Shown: in pieces, positions 1-8,902 of the stretch | Numbering within the stretch: the stretch's first letter is position 1 | Layout: each line of letters begins with the position of its first letter | NCBI RefSeq assembly: GCF_036174265.1 | Contig: NZ_CP108055.1 | Location: 6,386,001 to 6,450,000, forward strand | DNA length: 64,000 bases | Direction: 5' to 3' | Source of the DNA: Streptomyces sp. NBC_00285 | Lineage (GTDB): Bacteria > Actinomycetota > Actinomycetes > Streptomycetales > Streptomycetaceae | The notes under the pieces: model-generated | What the model saw: only the letters and a program-made list of their open reading frames with translations | Databases searched by the model: none | Told to the model about the DNA's origin: nothing | Position numbers and translations under genes: made by a program

Positions 1-402
1 GACCAGGGGCCGCTCGTCCGCGAGCACGGACACGCCCCACAGGGTGCGTCCGGCCAGCTGAGCCTTGAAGTCGAGGCCGGGGGTGCGCAGCCAGCCCGAC
101 CAGTAGTCCAGGTAGCGCTTGGTGAGCGCGGAGACCGAGTACCAGTAGACCGGCGAGGCGATCACGATGTCCGTCGCCGCGAGCGTGGCGTCGAGCAGCC
201 ACTGCGGGGTGTCCCCGGTGGGGGAGTCCAGGTACTCGCTGTCGTGCCGCAGGTCCAGGAAGTCGGGCAGCGGATGCTCGGCGAGGCTGATCCACTGCTG
301 CTCGACATCGGCGGGCAACTGCTCGGCGGCCCGTCGGGCCAGCAGCTCGGTGTTGCCCTCGCTGCGGCTGCTGCCGAGCACGAACAGGAAACGGCGCGTC
401 AT
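1..402 (-). CDS. NAD(P)H-dependent FMN reductase-like flavoprotein (3' part missing)
   Basis: Reading leftward from ATG at 402, 134 codons are visible before the window edge, so the C-terminus is missing. The start MTRRFLFVLGSSRSEGNTE has the flavodoxin-fold FMN phosphate loop (GSSRSEGNTELLA). A later segment (ASPVYWYSVSALTKRYLDYW, about residues 82-101) is the isoalloxazine-contact loop typical of the NADPH-dependent FMN reductase/flavodoxin_2 family. The family transfers electrons from NAD(P)H via FMN to quinones, azo dyes or iron in the cytoplasm; the substrate here cannot be told. A strong promoter sits about 45 bases upstream. Confidence 0.85.
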   Translation of the reverse strand, partial: MTRRFLFVLGSSRSEGNTELLARRAAEQLPADVEQQWISLAEHPLPDFLDLRHDSEYLDSPTGDTPQWLLDATLAATDIVIASPVYWYSVSALTKRYLDYWSGWLRTPGLDFKAQLAGRTLWGVSVLADERPLV

Positions 403-446
403 GAAATCCCCCAGATGGTCGGCGCACAACGAATACTCGCACCTGC

Positions 447-474
447 ATTATATGCACGCACATTTATATGTCCA
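447..474 (-). promoter_or_regulatory. Strong sigma70-type promoter with overlapping near-palindromes
   Basis: On the minus strand TGGACA (474-469) is followed after 16 bases by a perfect TATAAT (452-447), aimed at the flavoprotein gene starting at 402. In this very GC-rich genome such an AT-rich consensus stands out. The same bases form two near-palindromes, TGCATTATATGCA (444-456) and ACATTTATATGT (460-471), each with one mismatch per arm. They could be a repressor site covering the -10 and the spacer. Confidence 0.65.
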
Positions 475-520
475 TGGGGGAGGACCAAGGGGAGGCGTAA
501 GAGGACCGGGCACGGACGGG

Positions 521-567
521 AGGCGAAGCCGGAGGCGGGGCCGGATACCCCGCCTCCGGCTTCGCCT
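521..567 (-). terminator. 20-bp perfect hairpin terminator
   Basis: Bases 521-540 and 548-567 are perfectly complementary around a 7-base loop (541-547). The hairpin lies just downstream of the minus-strand gene ending at 580 and is read by transcripts running leftward. There is no long U tract, as is common for Streptomyces terminators. Confidence 0.75.
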
Positions 568-579
568 GTCAAGGACCGA

Positions 580-1098
580 TCAGCCGCTGCTGCGGGTGAG
601 GCGGGTCAGTGCCGCGGTTGCGCGCGGGGGCGACCCGTTCAGGTCGCCGAGGCGCCACGCGGACACCCAGGGCACGCGGTACACGTCGACGGTCGACTCG
701 ATCTCCTTGGCCTGACGGGACAACGGCCGGGGAAGGCGCCCGGGGGCGTCCGCGACGAGGACGACGGCGTCGAGGTCGAGGCCCGGCGGGTGCTCACCGC
801 GTCGGAAGAGCTCCAGGGCGCGGCGGGCGGCCAGCAGCCCCGCGGAGTGGGTGCGGGCGACGAGGAGGACGGAGGTCGGGGCGCCGGGGCCGGGCCAGTC
901 GCGTCCGCTGTCGTGACCGCCGTAGACGGCGGCCAGGGTGGAGACGCCGGCGCCGCCATGGGTGCCGACCCACGCGTACCGTCGTCTCCCGGCGGGGGCC
1001 ACCGGCCCGCGGATCCAGATCTCCGGCCCCTGCTGCACGCTCTCCACCTCTCGCCGCACGTCGGTGCGCATGTCCGCGCTCCGACTCTGCCATCCCAC
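580..1098 (-). CDS. DUF6668-like protein with degenerate ParA-type P-loop
   Basis: A 172-residue protein of the type annotated in Streptomyces as DUF6668. Its core WVGTHGGAGVSTLAAVYGG (about residues 43-61) resembles the GKGGVGKST loop of ParA/MinD ATPases but lacks the lysines, so ATP hydrolysis is doubtful. A following segment (TSVLLVARTHSAGLLAARRA) and the strand LDAVVLVADAPGRLP fit the same Rossmann-like fold. The ATG at 1098 has AGGAGG about 11 bases upstream; ATG 1071 is an alternative. The gene is divergent from the TPR protein at 1201, and the two may form a functional pair. Function unknown. Confidence 0.75.
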   Translation of the reverse strand: MGWQSRSADMRTDVRREVESVQQGPEIWIRGPVAPAGRRRYAWVGTHGGAGVSTLAAVYGGHDSGRDWPGPGAPTSVLLVARTHSAGLLAARRALELFRRGEHPPGLDLDAVVLVADAPGRLPRPLSRQAKEIESTVDVYRVPWVSAWRLGDLNGSPPRATAALTRLTRSSG

Positions 1099-1200
1099 CC
1101 GCCCCGCACCTCCTGGAACAGGCCTGTGACATCACGGTGACGTGAGGACCGGGGGCGAGCGGAGAGACTCGACAGTACGTGCACGACCGTGAGGGATGAG

Positions 1201-2823
1201 ATGTCTCGACTCAGCCGCGACAAGAAGCTGGACGACCAGCGGGGGGCGACCCCTATCGACGTCCGCGTCCCCGTGACCGGTGAGGCCGCGACGGTGGCCG
1301 GAACCCCGGTTGCCGCGCCCCCGGGCGAGGACCTCCACCAGACCGTCCTGACCCACCTCCACCGCCTCGCCGTCACCGCGGGACGCCCCGTCAACGCCTT
1401 GATCCACGACGCCCGTATCGGCTGGGTGGTCCCCCTGGAGGTCACCACGGACGGCTCCAGCCGCTTCACCGCGGAGCCGGTGCGGATGGCTCCGACGGAG
1501 GGCACCGGGAGCGAGCCGAGGACCATGGGGCCCTCCGTCGACGAGCGGCAAGGGCCGAGGGCGACCGGACCGTCCGCCGACGAGCGGCAAGGACCGGGTG
1601 AGGCCGCCCACGAGCGGAACGAGCCGAGTCCGACCGTCGGATCCGGTGCCCCCGAGCCCACGGGACTTGTGCCGCGGACGTCGTGGCCACCCGCGGGCGG
1701 ACCGGCCGAGCCTGACCGGCATGTCCCGCTCCTGCCGCCGGAGGAGTCCGGGCAGGACCCGGCCCCTACGTTCCGGATGCGGAAGCTGCCCGCGGGCGGA
1801 CCGGCCGAGTCCGACCAGCACGTCCCGCTCTTGCCGCCGGAGGAGTCCGCGCAGGACCCGGCGCCCACGTTCCGGATGCGGACGCTGCCCGCGGCACAGC
1901 CGGCGGACGCCGGAGCGAGCCCGACGCACGTCCTGCGACAGTTGCCGGAGCCTCAGGCTCCCGGGACGGCCGTGGCCCCGACGGGCGAGTTCGGCCCGCC
2001 GCCCGTGATGGATGTGAGGCCGTCCTCCACCCCCGAGCCACTCCCGCCGGCCGACGCTGTCCCCGCGCCCGGCCCGCTGCCGTCGGCCGGTCCCGCCCCG
2101 AAAGCCGCCCCGGCCTGGTCCGTCGCCGACCCGACACCGTTGCCCCTGCCGACCGAGCCGGGTCCCGCTCCCGCCCTCAGGCCCCTGCCGCCGGCCGGCT
2201 TCGCCGATGTGCCGCAGCCACTGCCGTCGGCACAGCCCACGCCTCGCCCCGGCCTCTTCCTGGACCCCGGCCCCCTTCTGGACGACCCCGATCCCAAGCC
2301 GACGCCCGTGCGGGGGTTCGACGCCGTGGCCGAGGCCGTGCTGGGGGAGGGACTGGTGGTGGACGAGGCCGTTCTCGTGGAACCCGTCGCGCGCATCAGC
2401 GAGGCCGTTCAGGAAGGGCGGACCGAGGCCGCGGCGGAGTTGGCGGAGCGGACCGTCACCCAGGCGTCCGACAGCTTGGGCGGCGAGCATCCCGACGTGC
2501 TCCGCGTGCGTGAACTCGCCGCCTACATCGCCTACTTGGGCGGCGAGCCGATCCGTGCCGCGGAGATCTCCCTCGACCTCGCGGCGATCCAGCACCGCAC
2601 CGGGGACGCCGAGGCGGCCTACGGCAACGTGCAGAGCGCGGCCACCGCGTGGAAGGCCGTACGGGACCCCCTGCAGGGTCTGGCGTTGGGCCGTGAACTG
2701 CTCACCCTGTGGACGGACATGGCCGCCGGGGAGGGCCCGGCGGCCGACGACAGGGGCAAGCTGGAGTCGGCCCGCGCCCGCATGCTCCGCCTCGCGGAAC
2801 GGGCACGGACCGCCGACCAGTAG
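1201..2823 (+). CDS. Pro/Ala-rich protein with C-terminal TPR-like domain
   Basis: 540 residues. The start is chosen at ATG 1201 because GAGGGA lies 5-8 bases upstream; GTG 1189 is also in frame. The N-terminal ~95 residues are a compact domain (PPGEDLHQTVLTHLHRLAVT). The middle ~280 residues are Pro/Ala/Gly-rich linker and contain a 33-residue tandem duplication with PLLPPEES and APTFRMR. The last ~170 residues are helical and TPR-like (LGGEHPDVLRVRELAAYIAY, then AAEISLDLAAIQHRTGDAEA). It is probably a cytoplasmic scaffold. It is divergent from the DUF6668 gene, which suggests partnership. No enzymatic motif is visible. Confidence 0.7.
   Translation: MSRLSRDKKLDDQRGATPIDVRVPVTGEAATVAGTPVAAPPGEDLHQTVLTHLHRLAVTAGRPVNALIHDARIGWVVPLEVTTDGSSRFTAEPVRMAPTEGTGSEPRTMGPSVDERQGPRATGPSADERQGPGEAAHERNEPSPTVGSGAPEPTGLVPRTSWPPAGGPAEPDRHVPLLPPEESGQDPAPTFRMRKLPAGGPAESDQHVPLLPPEESAQDPAPTFRMRTLPAAQPADAGASPTHVLRQLPEPQAPGTAVAPTGEFGPPPVMDVRPSSTPEPLPPADAVPAPGPLPSAGPAPKAAPAWSVADPTPLPLPTEPGPAPALRPLPPAGFADVPQPLPSAQPTPRPGLFLDPGPLLDDPDPKPTPVRGFDAVAEAVLGEGLVVDEAVLVEPVARISEAVQEGRTEAAAELAERTVTQASDSLGGEHPDVLRVRELAAYIAYLGGEPIRAAEISLDLAAIQHRTGDAEAAYGNVQSAATAWKAVRDPLQGLALGRELLTLWTDMAAGEGPAADDRGKLESARARMLRLAERARTADQ
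1690..1887 (+). repeat. Two tandem 99-bp in-frame repeats
   Basis: Bases 1690-1788 and 1789-1887 are near-identical 99-bp units. They encode 33-residue repeats beginning AGGPAE and ending in FRMRKLP or FRMRTLP. The duplication lies in the linker of the TPR protein and keeps the frame. Confidence 0.85.
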
Positions 2824-2837
2824 CCCGACAGCCGCTG

Positions 2838-3875
<1,038 letters not shown>

Positions 3876-3939
3876 TCACCGTCAAGAGCGCAATCCGGTC
3901 ACACCAGTTCGCATATCGGATATCGCCGCTCTCAAGTGC

Positions 3940-4407
3940 TCATTGCACGCAGAATTCGTTCCCCTCCGGATCCGCCATCACCACCCACTCACCGCCCCGC
4001 TCCTTCACCTCCCGCAGCACGCTCGCCCCGAGCCCCGTCAGCCTCTCGACCTCGGCCGCCCGCTGTCCGTCCGGGGCGTGCAGGTCCAGGTGGAGCCGGT
4101 TCTTGACCGTCTTCGCCTCCGGCACCCGCTGGAACAGCAGCCGCCGTCCCAGCCCGGTGCCGCTGTCCATGTCGTACGGGTCGTCGGGATGCCGTACGGC
4201 GATCAGGTCCCGGAAGGCGAGGCGCGCGTGGTGTTCGACGGTGGCCTCGCGCGGCAGCGCGCCGAGCTCCAGCAGCCGCTGGACGAGCGCGTCGTTGTCC
4301 TCGGCCAAGTAGTGCAGAGCGGCAGCCCAGAAGTCGGCCTGGGCGTGCGGGTCGCCGGCGTCGACGACCAGTTTCCAGTGCAGGGGTGCGGGTGTGGTCT
4401 GCGTCAT
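3940..4407 (-). CDS. VOC (glyoxalase/bleomycin-resistance fold) family protein
   Basis: 155 residues of the glyoxalase-like VOC type. It begins HWKLVVDAGDPHAQADFWAA and ends with the family's usual EWVVMADPEGNEFCVQ. The central KNRLHLDLHAPD carries the likely metal or ligand histidines. The family includes small lyases, dioxygenases and drug-binding proteins; nothing here indicates the ligand. It stands alone, about 40 bases from the HxlR regulator gene and in the same direction, so both could be on one transcript. Confidence 0.85.
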   Translation of the reverse strand: MTQTTPAPLHWKLVVDAGDPHAQADFWAAALHYLAEDNDALVQRLLELGALPREATVEHHARLAFRDLIAVRHPDDPYDMDSGTGLGRRLLFQRVPEAKTVKNRLHLDLHAPDGQRAAEVERLTGLGASVLREVKERGGEWVVMADPEGNEFCVQ

Positions 4408-4445
4408 GGAGCCACTTATAGCGGCGAATCAGGTCCTGGAGTGTC

Positions 4446-4877
4446 CTAAACGACTTCCGCCGCTCGCCGGTCGTAGGCCTCCCGGGCCACCGCGATCTCC
4501 TCCTGGTGCGCCTCGGTCCAGGTCACCAGCGAGCGGATCGTCGCGTGCAGGGTGCCGCCGAGCGGAGTCAGTTCGTACTCCACCCGGGGCGGTACGACCG
4601 GATGGACCGTCCGCTTCACCAGCCCGTCCCGCTCCAGCGAACGCAGCGTCACCGTCAGCATCCGCTGACTGACCCCGTCGATCTCCCGGCGCAGCTCGGT
4701 GAAGCGCAGCCGCCGGTTCTCCAGCAGGGCGATGACGAGAAGGGACCACTTGTCGGCGACCCGGTCGAGGATCTGCCGTACCTGGCAGTCCTCGCGGGTG
4801 TCCCATTGGAAGGGGTCGGCGTCGCCGTGGTCGGTACCCGCGCAGTTACTCGGTGACTTCGAAGTGCCTTCTTCCAT
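4446..4877 (-). CDS. HxlR-family winged-helix regulator
   Basis: 143 residues. After an unconserved N-terminus comes the HxlR domain: CQVRQILDRVADKWSLLVIA, LRFTELRREIDGVSQRMLT (recognition helix) and PRVEYELTPLG (wing). The family binds inverted repeats as dimers and usually controls the divergent gene, here the MFS exporter at 4964. The intergenic GGTTAC...GTAACC inverted repeat is the best operator candidate. The conserved cysteine near the N-terminus (DCQVR) is the position used for redox or aldehyde sensing in some HxlR proteins. Confidence 0.92.
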   Translation of the reverse strand: MEEGTSKSPSNCAGTDHGDADPFQWDTREDCQVRQILDRVADKWSLLVIALLENRRLRFTELRREIDGVSQRMLTVTLRSLERDGLVKRTVHPVVPPRVEYELTPLGGTLHATIRSLVTWTEAHQEEIAVAREAYDRRAAEVV

Positions 4878-4906
4878 GTCTGTCGATGCTGCCTGAGGCT
4901 GGAGGT

Positions 4907-4942
4907 GGTTACAAGAGGGAACTGACCCTCGGTCGAGTAACC
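4907..4942. promoter_or_regulatory. Candidate HxlR operator
   Basis: GGTTAC (4907-4912) and GTAACC (4937-4942) form an inverted repeat between the divergent HxlR and MFS genes. A second, inner repeat is GAGGG (4915-4919) with CCCTC (4926-4930). The position just upstream of the MFS start fits repression of the exporter. Inference from symmetry and context only. Confidence 0.5.
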
Positions 4943-4963
4943 CCCTACCGATGGAGTGTGGTC

Positions 4964-6424
4964 ATGGGCGCACGCGCCTGGGCGCTGTTGCTCGTCCTGT
5001 GCGGAACGATCTTCCTGGAGGGTGCCGACATCGCGATGATGGCCGTGGCGATCCCCTCCATCCGGTCCGACCTGGGGCTCGCGACCGACACCGCGGCCTG
5101 GGTGATGAGCGCCTACGTGCTCGGTTACGCCGGTTTCACCCTCCTCGGCGGACGCGCGGCCGACCTGCTCGGCCGCCGCAGGATGTTCCTGCTCTGGCTG
5201 ACGGTCTTCCTCCTCTTCTCGGGCCTCGGCGGCTTCGCGACCGAAGGCTGGATGCTGGTCGTCGCCCGCTTCGTCACCGGGGTCTCCTCCGCCTTCATGA
5301 CACCGGCCGCGCTGTCCCTGATCACCACGTCCTACGAGGAGGGCCCGCAGCGCAACAAGGCCCTGCTGGTCTACGCGGGCACCGGAGCCGGCGGCTTCTC
5401 GCTGGGTCTGGTGATCGGCGGCCTGCTCACCGAACTCGGCTGGCGCTGGGTGTTCTTCGCGCCGGTACTGATGGCCGGCGCCCTGCTCCTCGCGGCGTTC
5501 CGGCTGATCCCGCGGCCGGCGACCCCGCCCCGGACCGGACACGGCTTCGACCTCCCCGGCGTGCTCACCGCCGCCGGCGCGATGCTGCTGGCCGCCTACA
5601 CCGTCGTACGCCTCGAACACGGCCTGGACGCATGGCGGTCGACGACGGCGTCCGCCCTCGGTGCGCTGCTGCTCGGGGCCGCCTTCGTCGCCGTGGAACG
5701 CCGGGCCGCGCATCCCCTGGTCCGGCTCGGGATCCTGCGCACGGGACCGGTCGTACGGGCCGACCTCGGGGCGTTGCTGTTCGTCGGGGCCTTCTTCGGC
5801 TTCCAGTTCGTGGTGACGCTCTATCTCCAGGAACTGCGCGGCTGGTCCTCGTTCCAGACCGCGATCGCCCTGGTGATCATGGGCTGCGACGCGGTGCTCG
5901 CGCCCACCCTCACCCCGCGGCTCGTCGCCCGCTTCGGCAACGCGCGCGTGATAGTCGGCGGCTTCCTGCTGGCGGTGCTCGCCTACGGCCTCTTCCTGCC
6001 GGTCGGCATGGACTGGCCCTACCTGGCGATGTTCCCGACGCTGATCATCGCGGGGACCGCCTTCGCGCTGGCGTACGGGCCGCTGACGATCGCGGCGACG
6101 GACGGGGTCGCCGAGTCCGAGCAGGGCCTGGCGAGCGGACTGCTGCACACGGCGACACAGTTCGGCTCGGCGATCGGGATCTCCGCGGTGACGGCGGTCT
6201 ACGGCCTGGCGCTGGGCGAGGCCGGCGACTCCGGACCCGAGGCCAGGCTCTCCGCCTTCCGTACGGCGCTGACGGTGCCCGTCGTCATGGTGGTGCTGGG
6301 CCTCGTGATCTCCCTCCTGAGTGTCCGCGCGGTGCGCAGGGCGTCCCAGGTGAGCAGCGTCAACGCCAGCCAGACCAGCGCGAACCCGGCCCAGCGCTCG
6401 GGCGGCATGGCCTCGCCGAAGTAG
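4964..6424 (+). CDS. MFS drug exporter, DHA2 (14-TM) type
   Basis: 486 residues from ATG 4964, which has GGAG 7 bases upstream. The N-terminus MGARAWALLLVLCGTIFLEG enters TM1. Family motifs are present: the loop GGRAADLLGRRRMFL (motif A, TM2-3) and LLVYAGTGAGGFSLGLVIGG (motif C, TM5, typical of antiporters). Hydrophobicity suggests about 14 membrane segments, as in EmrB/QacA-type proton antiporters that expel drugs. The last ~26 residues, after LLSVRAVRR, are not membrane-like and are read antisense through the 3' end of rarD. Regulation is probably by the divergent HxlR protein. Confidence 0.93.
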   Translation: MGARAWALLLVLCGTIFLEGADIAMMAVAIPSIRSDLGLATDTAAWVMSAYVLGYAGFTLLGGRAADLLGRRRMFLLWLTVFLLFSGLGGFATEGWMLVVARFVTGVSSAFMTPAALSLITTSYEEGPQRNKALLVYAGTGAGGFSLGLVIGGLLTELGWRWVFFAPVLMAGALLLAAFRLIPRPATPPRTGHGFDLPGVLTAAGAMLLAAYTVVRLEHGLDAWRSTTASALGALLLGAAFVAVERRAAHPLVRLGILRTGPVVRADLGALLFVGAFFGFQFVVTLYLQELRGWSSFQTAIALVIMGCDAVLAPTLTPRLVARFGNARVIVGGFLLAVLAYGLFLPVGMDWPYLAMFPTLIIAGTAFALAYGPLTIAATDGVAESEQGLASGLLHTATQFGSAIGISAVTAVYGLALGEAGDSGPEARLSAFRTALTVPVVMVVLGLVISLLSVRAVRRASQVSSVNASQTSANPAQRSGGMASPK

Positions 6425-7203
6425 AAGATGCCGAGCATGAACTGGAAGACCGGGGCCAGGTACTGCAGCAGCCCGAGCGTGGACAGCGGCACACGGATCG
6501 CGGCGGCGCCGAAGCAGACCAGGGGGAGCGCGGTGACGATGCCGGTCGAGGCGAGCAGCACCGCGTGTCCCGGCCCCTCGGTGGCGAAACTGAGGTCGCC
6601 GTGCGAGCTCAGCCACAGCAGGTAGCCGAGCGCGGGCAGGAACTGGATCGCGGTCTCGGCGGCCAGCGACTCGACGCCCCCGAGGTTCACCTTCTTCTTG
6701 ACCAGGCCGTAGGTGGCGAAGGAGAAGGCGAGCGTGAGGGAGATCCACGGCGGCCGCCCGTACCCGAGGGTGAGGACGACCACCGCCGCGGCACCGACCC
6801 CGACCGCCGCCCACTGCGCGCGCCGCAGCCGCTCCTTGAGCAGCAGCACGCCCATGGCGATGGTGACCAGGGGATTGATGAAGTACCCGAGCGAGGCCTC
6901 GACGACGTGTCCGCTGTTCACGGACCAGATGTAGACGCCCCAGTTCACGGTGATGACGGTCGCGGCGACGGTGACGAGCGCGAGCCTGCGCGGCTGCCGC
7001 AGCAGCTCACCGGCCCAGGCCCAGCGCCGGACGAAGAGGAGCGCGACGGCGACGAAGGCGAGCGACCACACCATGCGGTGGGCGAGGATCTCCGCGGACC
7101 CGGCGGGCTTGAGCAGGGGCCAGTACAGCGGAACGAGTCCCCACATCCCGTAGGCGGCGAAGCCGTTCAGCAGACCTATGTGCCCCTCGCCTCTCGACTT
7201 CAC
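6199..7203 (-). CDS. rarD: RarD-type EamA permease
   Basis: 334 residues. GTG 7203 is chosen because GAGGAGG lies 4-5 bases upstream. The start GLLNGFAAYGMWGLVPLYW and later NWGVYIWSVNSGHVVEASLG and FINPLVTIAMGVLLLKERL are signature stretches of RarD proteins, 10-TM members of the drug/metabolite transporter superfamily. The substrate is not established for the family. The last ~38 residues are not membrane-like and are antisense to the MFS gene, so the two convergent genes overlap by 226 bases. Confidence 0.92.
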   Translation of the reverse strand: MKSRGEGHIGLLNGFAAYGMWGLVPLYWPLLKPAGSAEILAHRMVWSLAFVAVALLFVRRWAWAGELLRQPRRLALVTVAATVITVNWGVYIWSVNSGHVVEASLGYFINPLVTIAMGVLLLKERLRRAQWAAVGVGAAAVVVLTLGYGRPPWISLTLAFSFATYGLVKKKVNLGGVESLAAETAIQFLPALGYLLWLSSHGDLSFATEGPGHAVLLASTGIVTALPLVCFGAAAIRVPLSTLGLLQYLAPVFQFMLGIFYFGEAMPPERWAGFALVWLALTLLTWDALRTARTLRREITRPSTTMTTGTVSAVRKAESLASGPESPASPSARP

Positions 7204-7259
7204 GGACCCTCCTCCTCGCACCGTCCTCGCCGCACGAAGGTAACGCCGAGCGCCCCCGG

Positions 7260-7293
7260 CTGTCATGTCCGTATCGGCATACGGTCATGACAG
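7260..7293. terminator. 14-bp inverted repeat between qorB-like gene and rarD
   Basis: Bases 7260-7273 and 7280-7293 are complementary with one mismatch, around a 6-base loop. The site lies downstream of the QorB-like gene and upstream of rarD, which is transcribed in the same direction. It could terminate the former or bind a regulator of the latter; symmetry alone does not decide. Confidence 0.5.
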
Positions 7294-7331
7294 TCGGAGG
7301 CGCGGCACCCAGGGGTCTGCCGGGGGAGTGA

Positions 7332-8186
7332 TCAGCCCTTGAGTGCGACCGAGATGGACTCGGCGATCGGGGTGGCGGGGCGGCCGGCCAGCCGGGACAG
7401 GTCACCGGAGGAGACGACCAGCTCGCCCTTCGCGATGGAGGCGTCGACGCCGGCGAGGATCCCGGCGAACGGCCCGGGCAGCCCGGCGCCGGTCAGGATC
7501 CCGGTGTAGGCCTCGACGGAGACGGCGTTGTAGGCGATCTCCTTGCCGGCCTGCTTGCCGACCTCGGCCGCGTACTCGGCGAAGCTCCAGGCGTCGTCGC
7601 CGCCCAGCTCGTACGTCGAGTTCTCGTGACCCTCGCCGGTCAGCACGGCCACGGCGGCAGCCGCGTAGTCGGCGCGCGAGGCGGAGGAGACACGGCCGTC
7701 ACCGGCGGCCTGGACGACCGCGTTGTACTCCAGGACGGGGGCGAGGTTCTCGGTGAAGTTCTCGTTGTACCAGCCGTTGCGCAGCAGCGAGTAGGGCAGA
7801 CCGGAGGCGAGCAGCGCCTTCTCGGTGACCCGGTGGTCGTCGGCGAGCGCGGCCGTGAGAGTGCCGGGCGCGCTGGTGTACGCGAGGAGCGCCACGCCCG
7901 CGGCCTTGGCGGCGTCGATGACGACCTGGTGCTGGGCGGGGCGGCCCTTGTCGAACTCGTTGCCGGAGATCAGCAGCACCTTGTCGCCGGCCGCGAAGAC
8001 GCTGTCGAAAGTCTCGGGGCTGTTGTAGTCGGCGACCGCTATCTTCACGCCCTTGGCGGCGAAGTCGGCGGCCTTCTCCGGAGTGCGGACGACGGCGGTG
8101 ATCTGCTCGGCCGGAACCTTCTCGAGCAGCTGCTCGACGACGTGGCGGCCGAGGTGTCCGGTGGCTCCGGTGACGACGATGCTCAT
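7332..8186 (-). CDS. QorB-like NAD(P)H:quinone oxidoreductase (NmrA/SDR fold)
   Basis: 284 residues from ATG 8186, with GGAG upstream. It starts MSIVVTGATGHLGRHVVEQL, the atypical-SDR GATGxLG dinucleotide loop. It continues with VVRTPEKA and VADYNSPETF, which in the QOR2/YtfG family discriminate NADPH. NGWYNENFTENL is a conserved active-site region. It probably reduces quinones or reactive electrophiles in the cytoplasm. It is divergent from an HxlR regulator (8277), the usual arrangement for this family. Confidence 0.9.
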   Translation of the reverse strand: MSIVVTGATGHLGRHVVEQLLEKVPAEQITAVVRTPEKAADFAAKGVKIAVADYNSPETFDSVFAAGDKVLLISGNEFDKGRPAQHQVVIDAAKAAGVALLAYTSAPGTLTAALADDHRVTEKALLASGLPYSLLRNGWYNENFTENLAPVLEYNAVVQAAGDGRVSSASRADYAAAAVAVLTGEGHENSTYELGGDDAWSFAEYAAEVGKQAGKEIAYNAVSVEAYTGILTGAGLPGPFAGILAGVDASIAKGELVVSSGDLSRLAGRPATPIAESISVALKG

Positions 8187-8248
8187 GGTGGCGATCTCCT
8201 TGTGGGGTGCGGTGGTACTAACCATAGGGGATGCGCTAACTTAAAGAA

Positions 8249-8273
8249 AGTACCCACTTTGAAGTAAGGTACT
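8249..8273. promoter_or_regulatory. Candidate HxlR operator
   Basis: AGTACC (8249-8254) and GGTACT (8268-8273) are a perfect inverted repeat in the intergenic region of the qorB-like/HxlR pair, ending 3 bases before the HxlR start. The position and AT-rich surroundings fit autoregulation plus control of the reductase. Inside it lies ACTTTGAAGT, one base from the palindrome ACTTCGAAGT found at the start of the other HxlR gene. Confidence 0.6.
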
Positions 8274-8276
8274 GGC

Positions 8277-8678
8277 ATGACAGTAAGTACGGAACGGATC
8301 CTCCCGGAAGCGCCGACGGGTGAGGCGATGTGCCCCCACCGCCTGGTCCTGGAGCACGTGACGAGCCGCTGGGGCGTCCTGGTGCTGATCCAGCTCCTGG
8401 ACCGCCCGTACCGCTTCAGCGAACTCCGCCGCGCGATCGGCCGGGTCAGCGAGAAGATGCTGACGCAGACGTTGCAGACGCTGGAGCGGGACGGCCTGGT
8501 GCACCGGGATGCCAGGCCGGTGATCCCGCCCCGCGTCGACTACTCCCTGACCGACCTGGGCCGCGAGGCGGCGGAACAGGTGCGGGGGCTGGCGGAGTGG
8601 ACGGCGAAGCGGATGGGGGCGGTGCAGGAGGCGCGGGAGGGGTACGACGCGCGGAAGAGGGGCTCTGGGCAGGAATGA
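8277..8678 (+). CDS. HxlR-family winged-helix regulator
   Basis: 133 residues. The domain is complete: MCPHRLVLEHVTSRWGVLVL, RFSELRRAIGRVSEKMLTQT (recognition helix) and PRVDYSLTDLGRE (wing). The cysteine before the first helix (EAMCPHR) is the redox-sensing position of the QorR/HypR type. With the divergent quinone reductase this looks like a diamide/quinone-responsive pair such as QorR-QorA. That parallel is inferred from family and neighbourhood. Confidence 0.93.
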   Translation: MTVSTERILPEAPTGEAMCPHRLVLEHVTSRWGVLVLIQLLDRPYRFSELRRAIGRVSEKMLTQTLQTLERDGLVHRDARPVIPPRVDYSLTDLGREAAEQVRGLAEWTAKRMGAVQEAREGYDARKRGSGQE

Positions 8679-8902
8679 CAGAGGTCCGCACGGCTCCCTG
8701 AACGAATGACGGCGGCGCTTACCGGGCACATTTCTGGCAGGGCGTTGGTTGACCTGAGCGGTACGTCCTTCCATGCGCCCCCTTTCCGCCTTCCACGCAT
8801 GCTTGAGCGGCCCGATGCTGGGGGCGGGGCGTTGTGCCCACCCGTCCGTCGGTCCAGGTGAGCCGCCGACCGGCGTCCGGACGCCTGAATCGGGGGTTCG
8901 CA

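Noticed and set aside
4655..6814. 719-codon minus-strand frame across HxlR, MFS and rarD
   Set aside because: It is Arg/Gly/Glu-rich with no motifs and crosses three well-supported genes in other frames. Typical high-GC shadow.
4951..7290. 779-codon plus-strand frame over the MFS gene and rarD
   Set aside because: Arg/Pro/Gly-rich shadow. The overlapping 486-residue MFS frame has clear membrane segments and family motifs.
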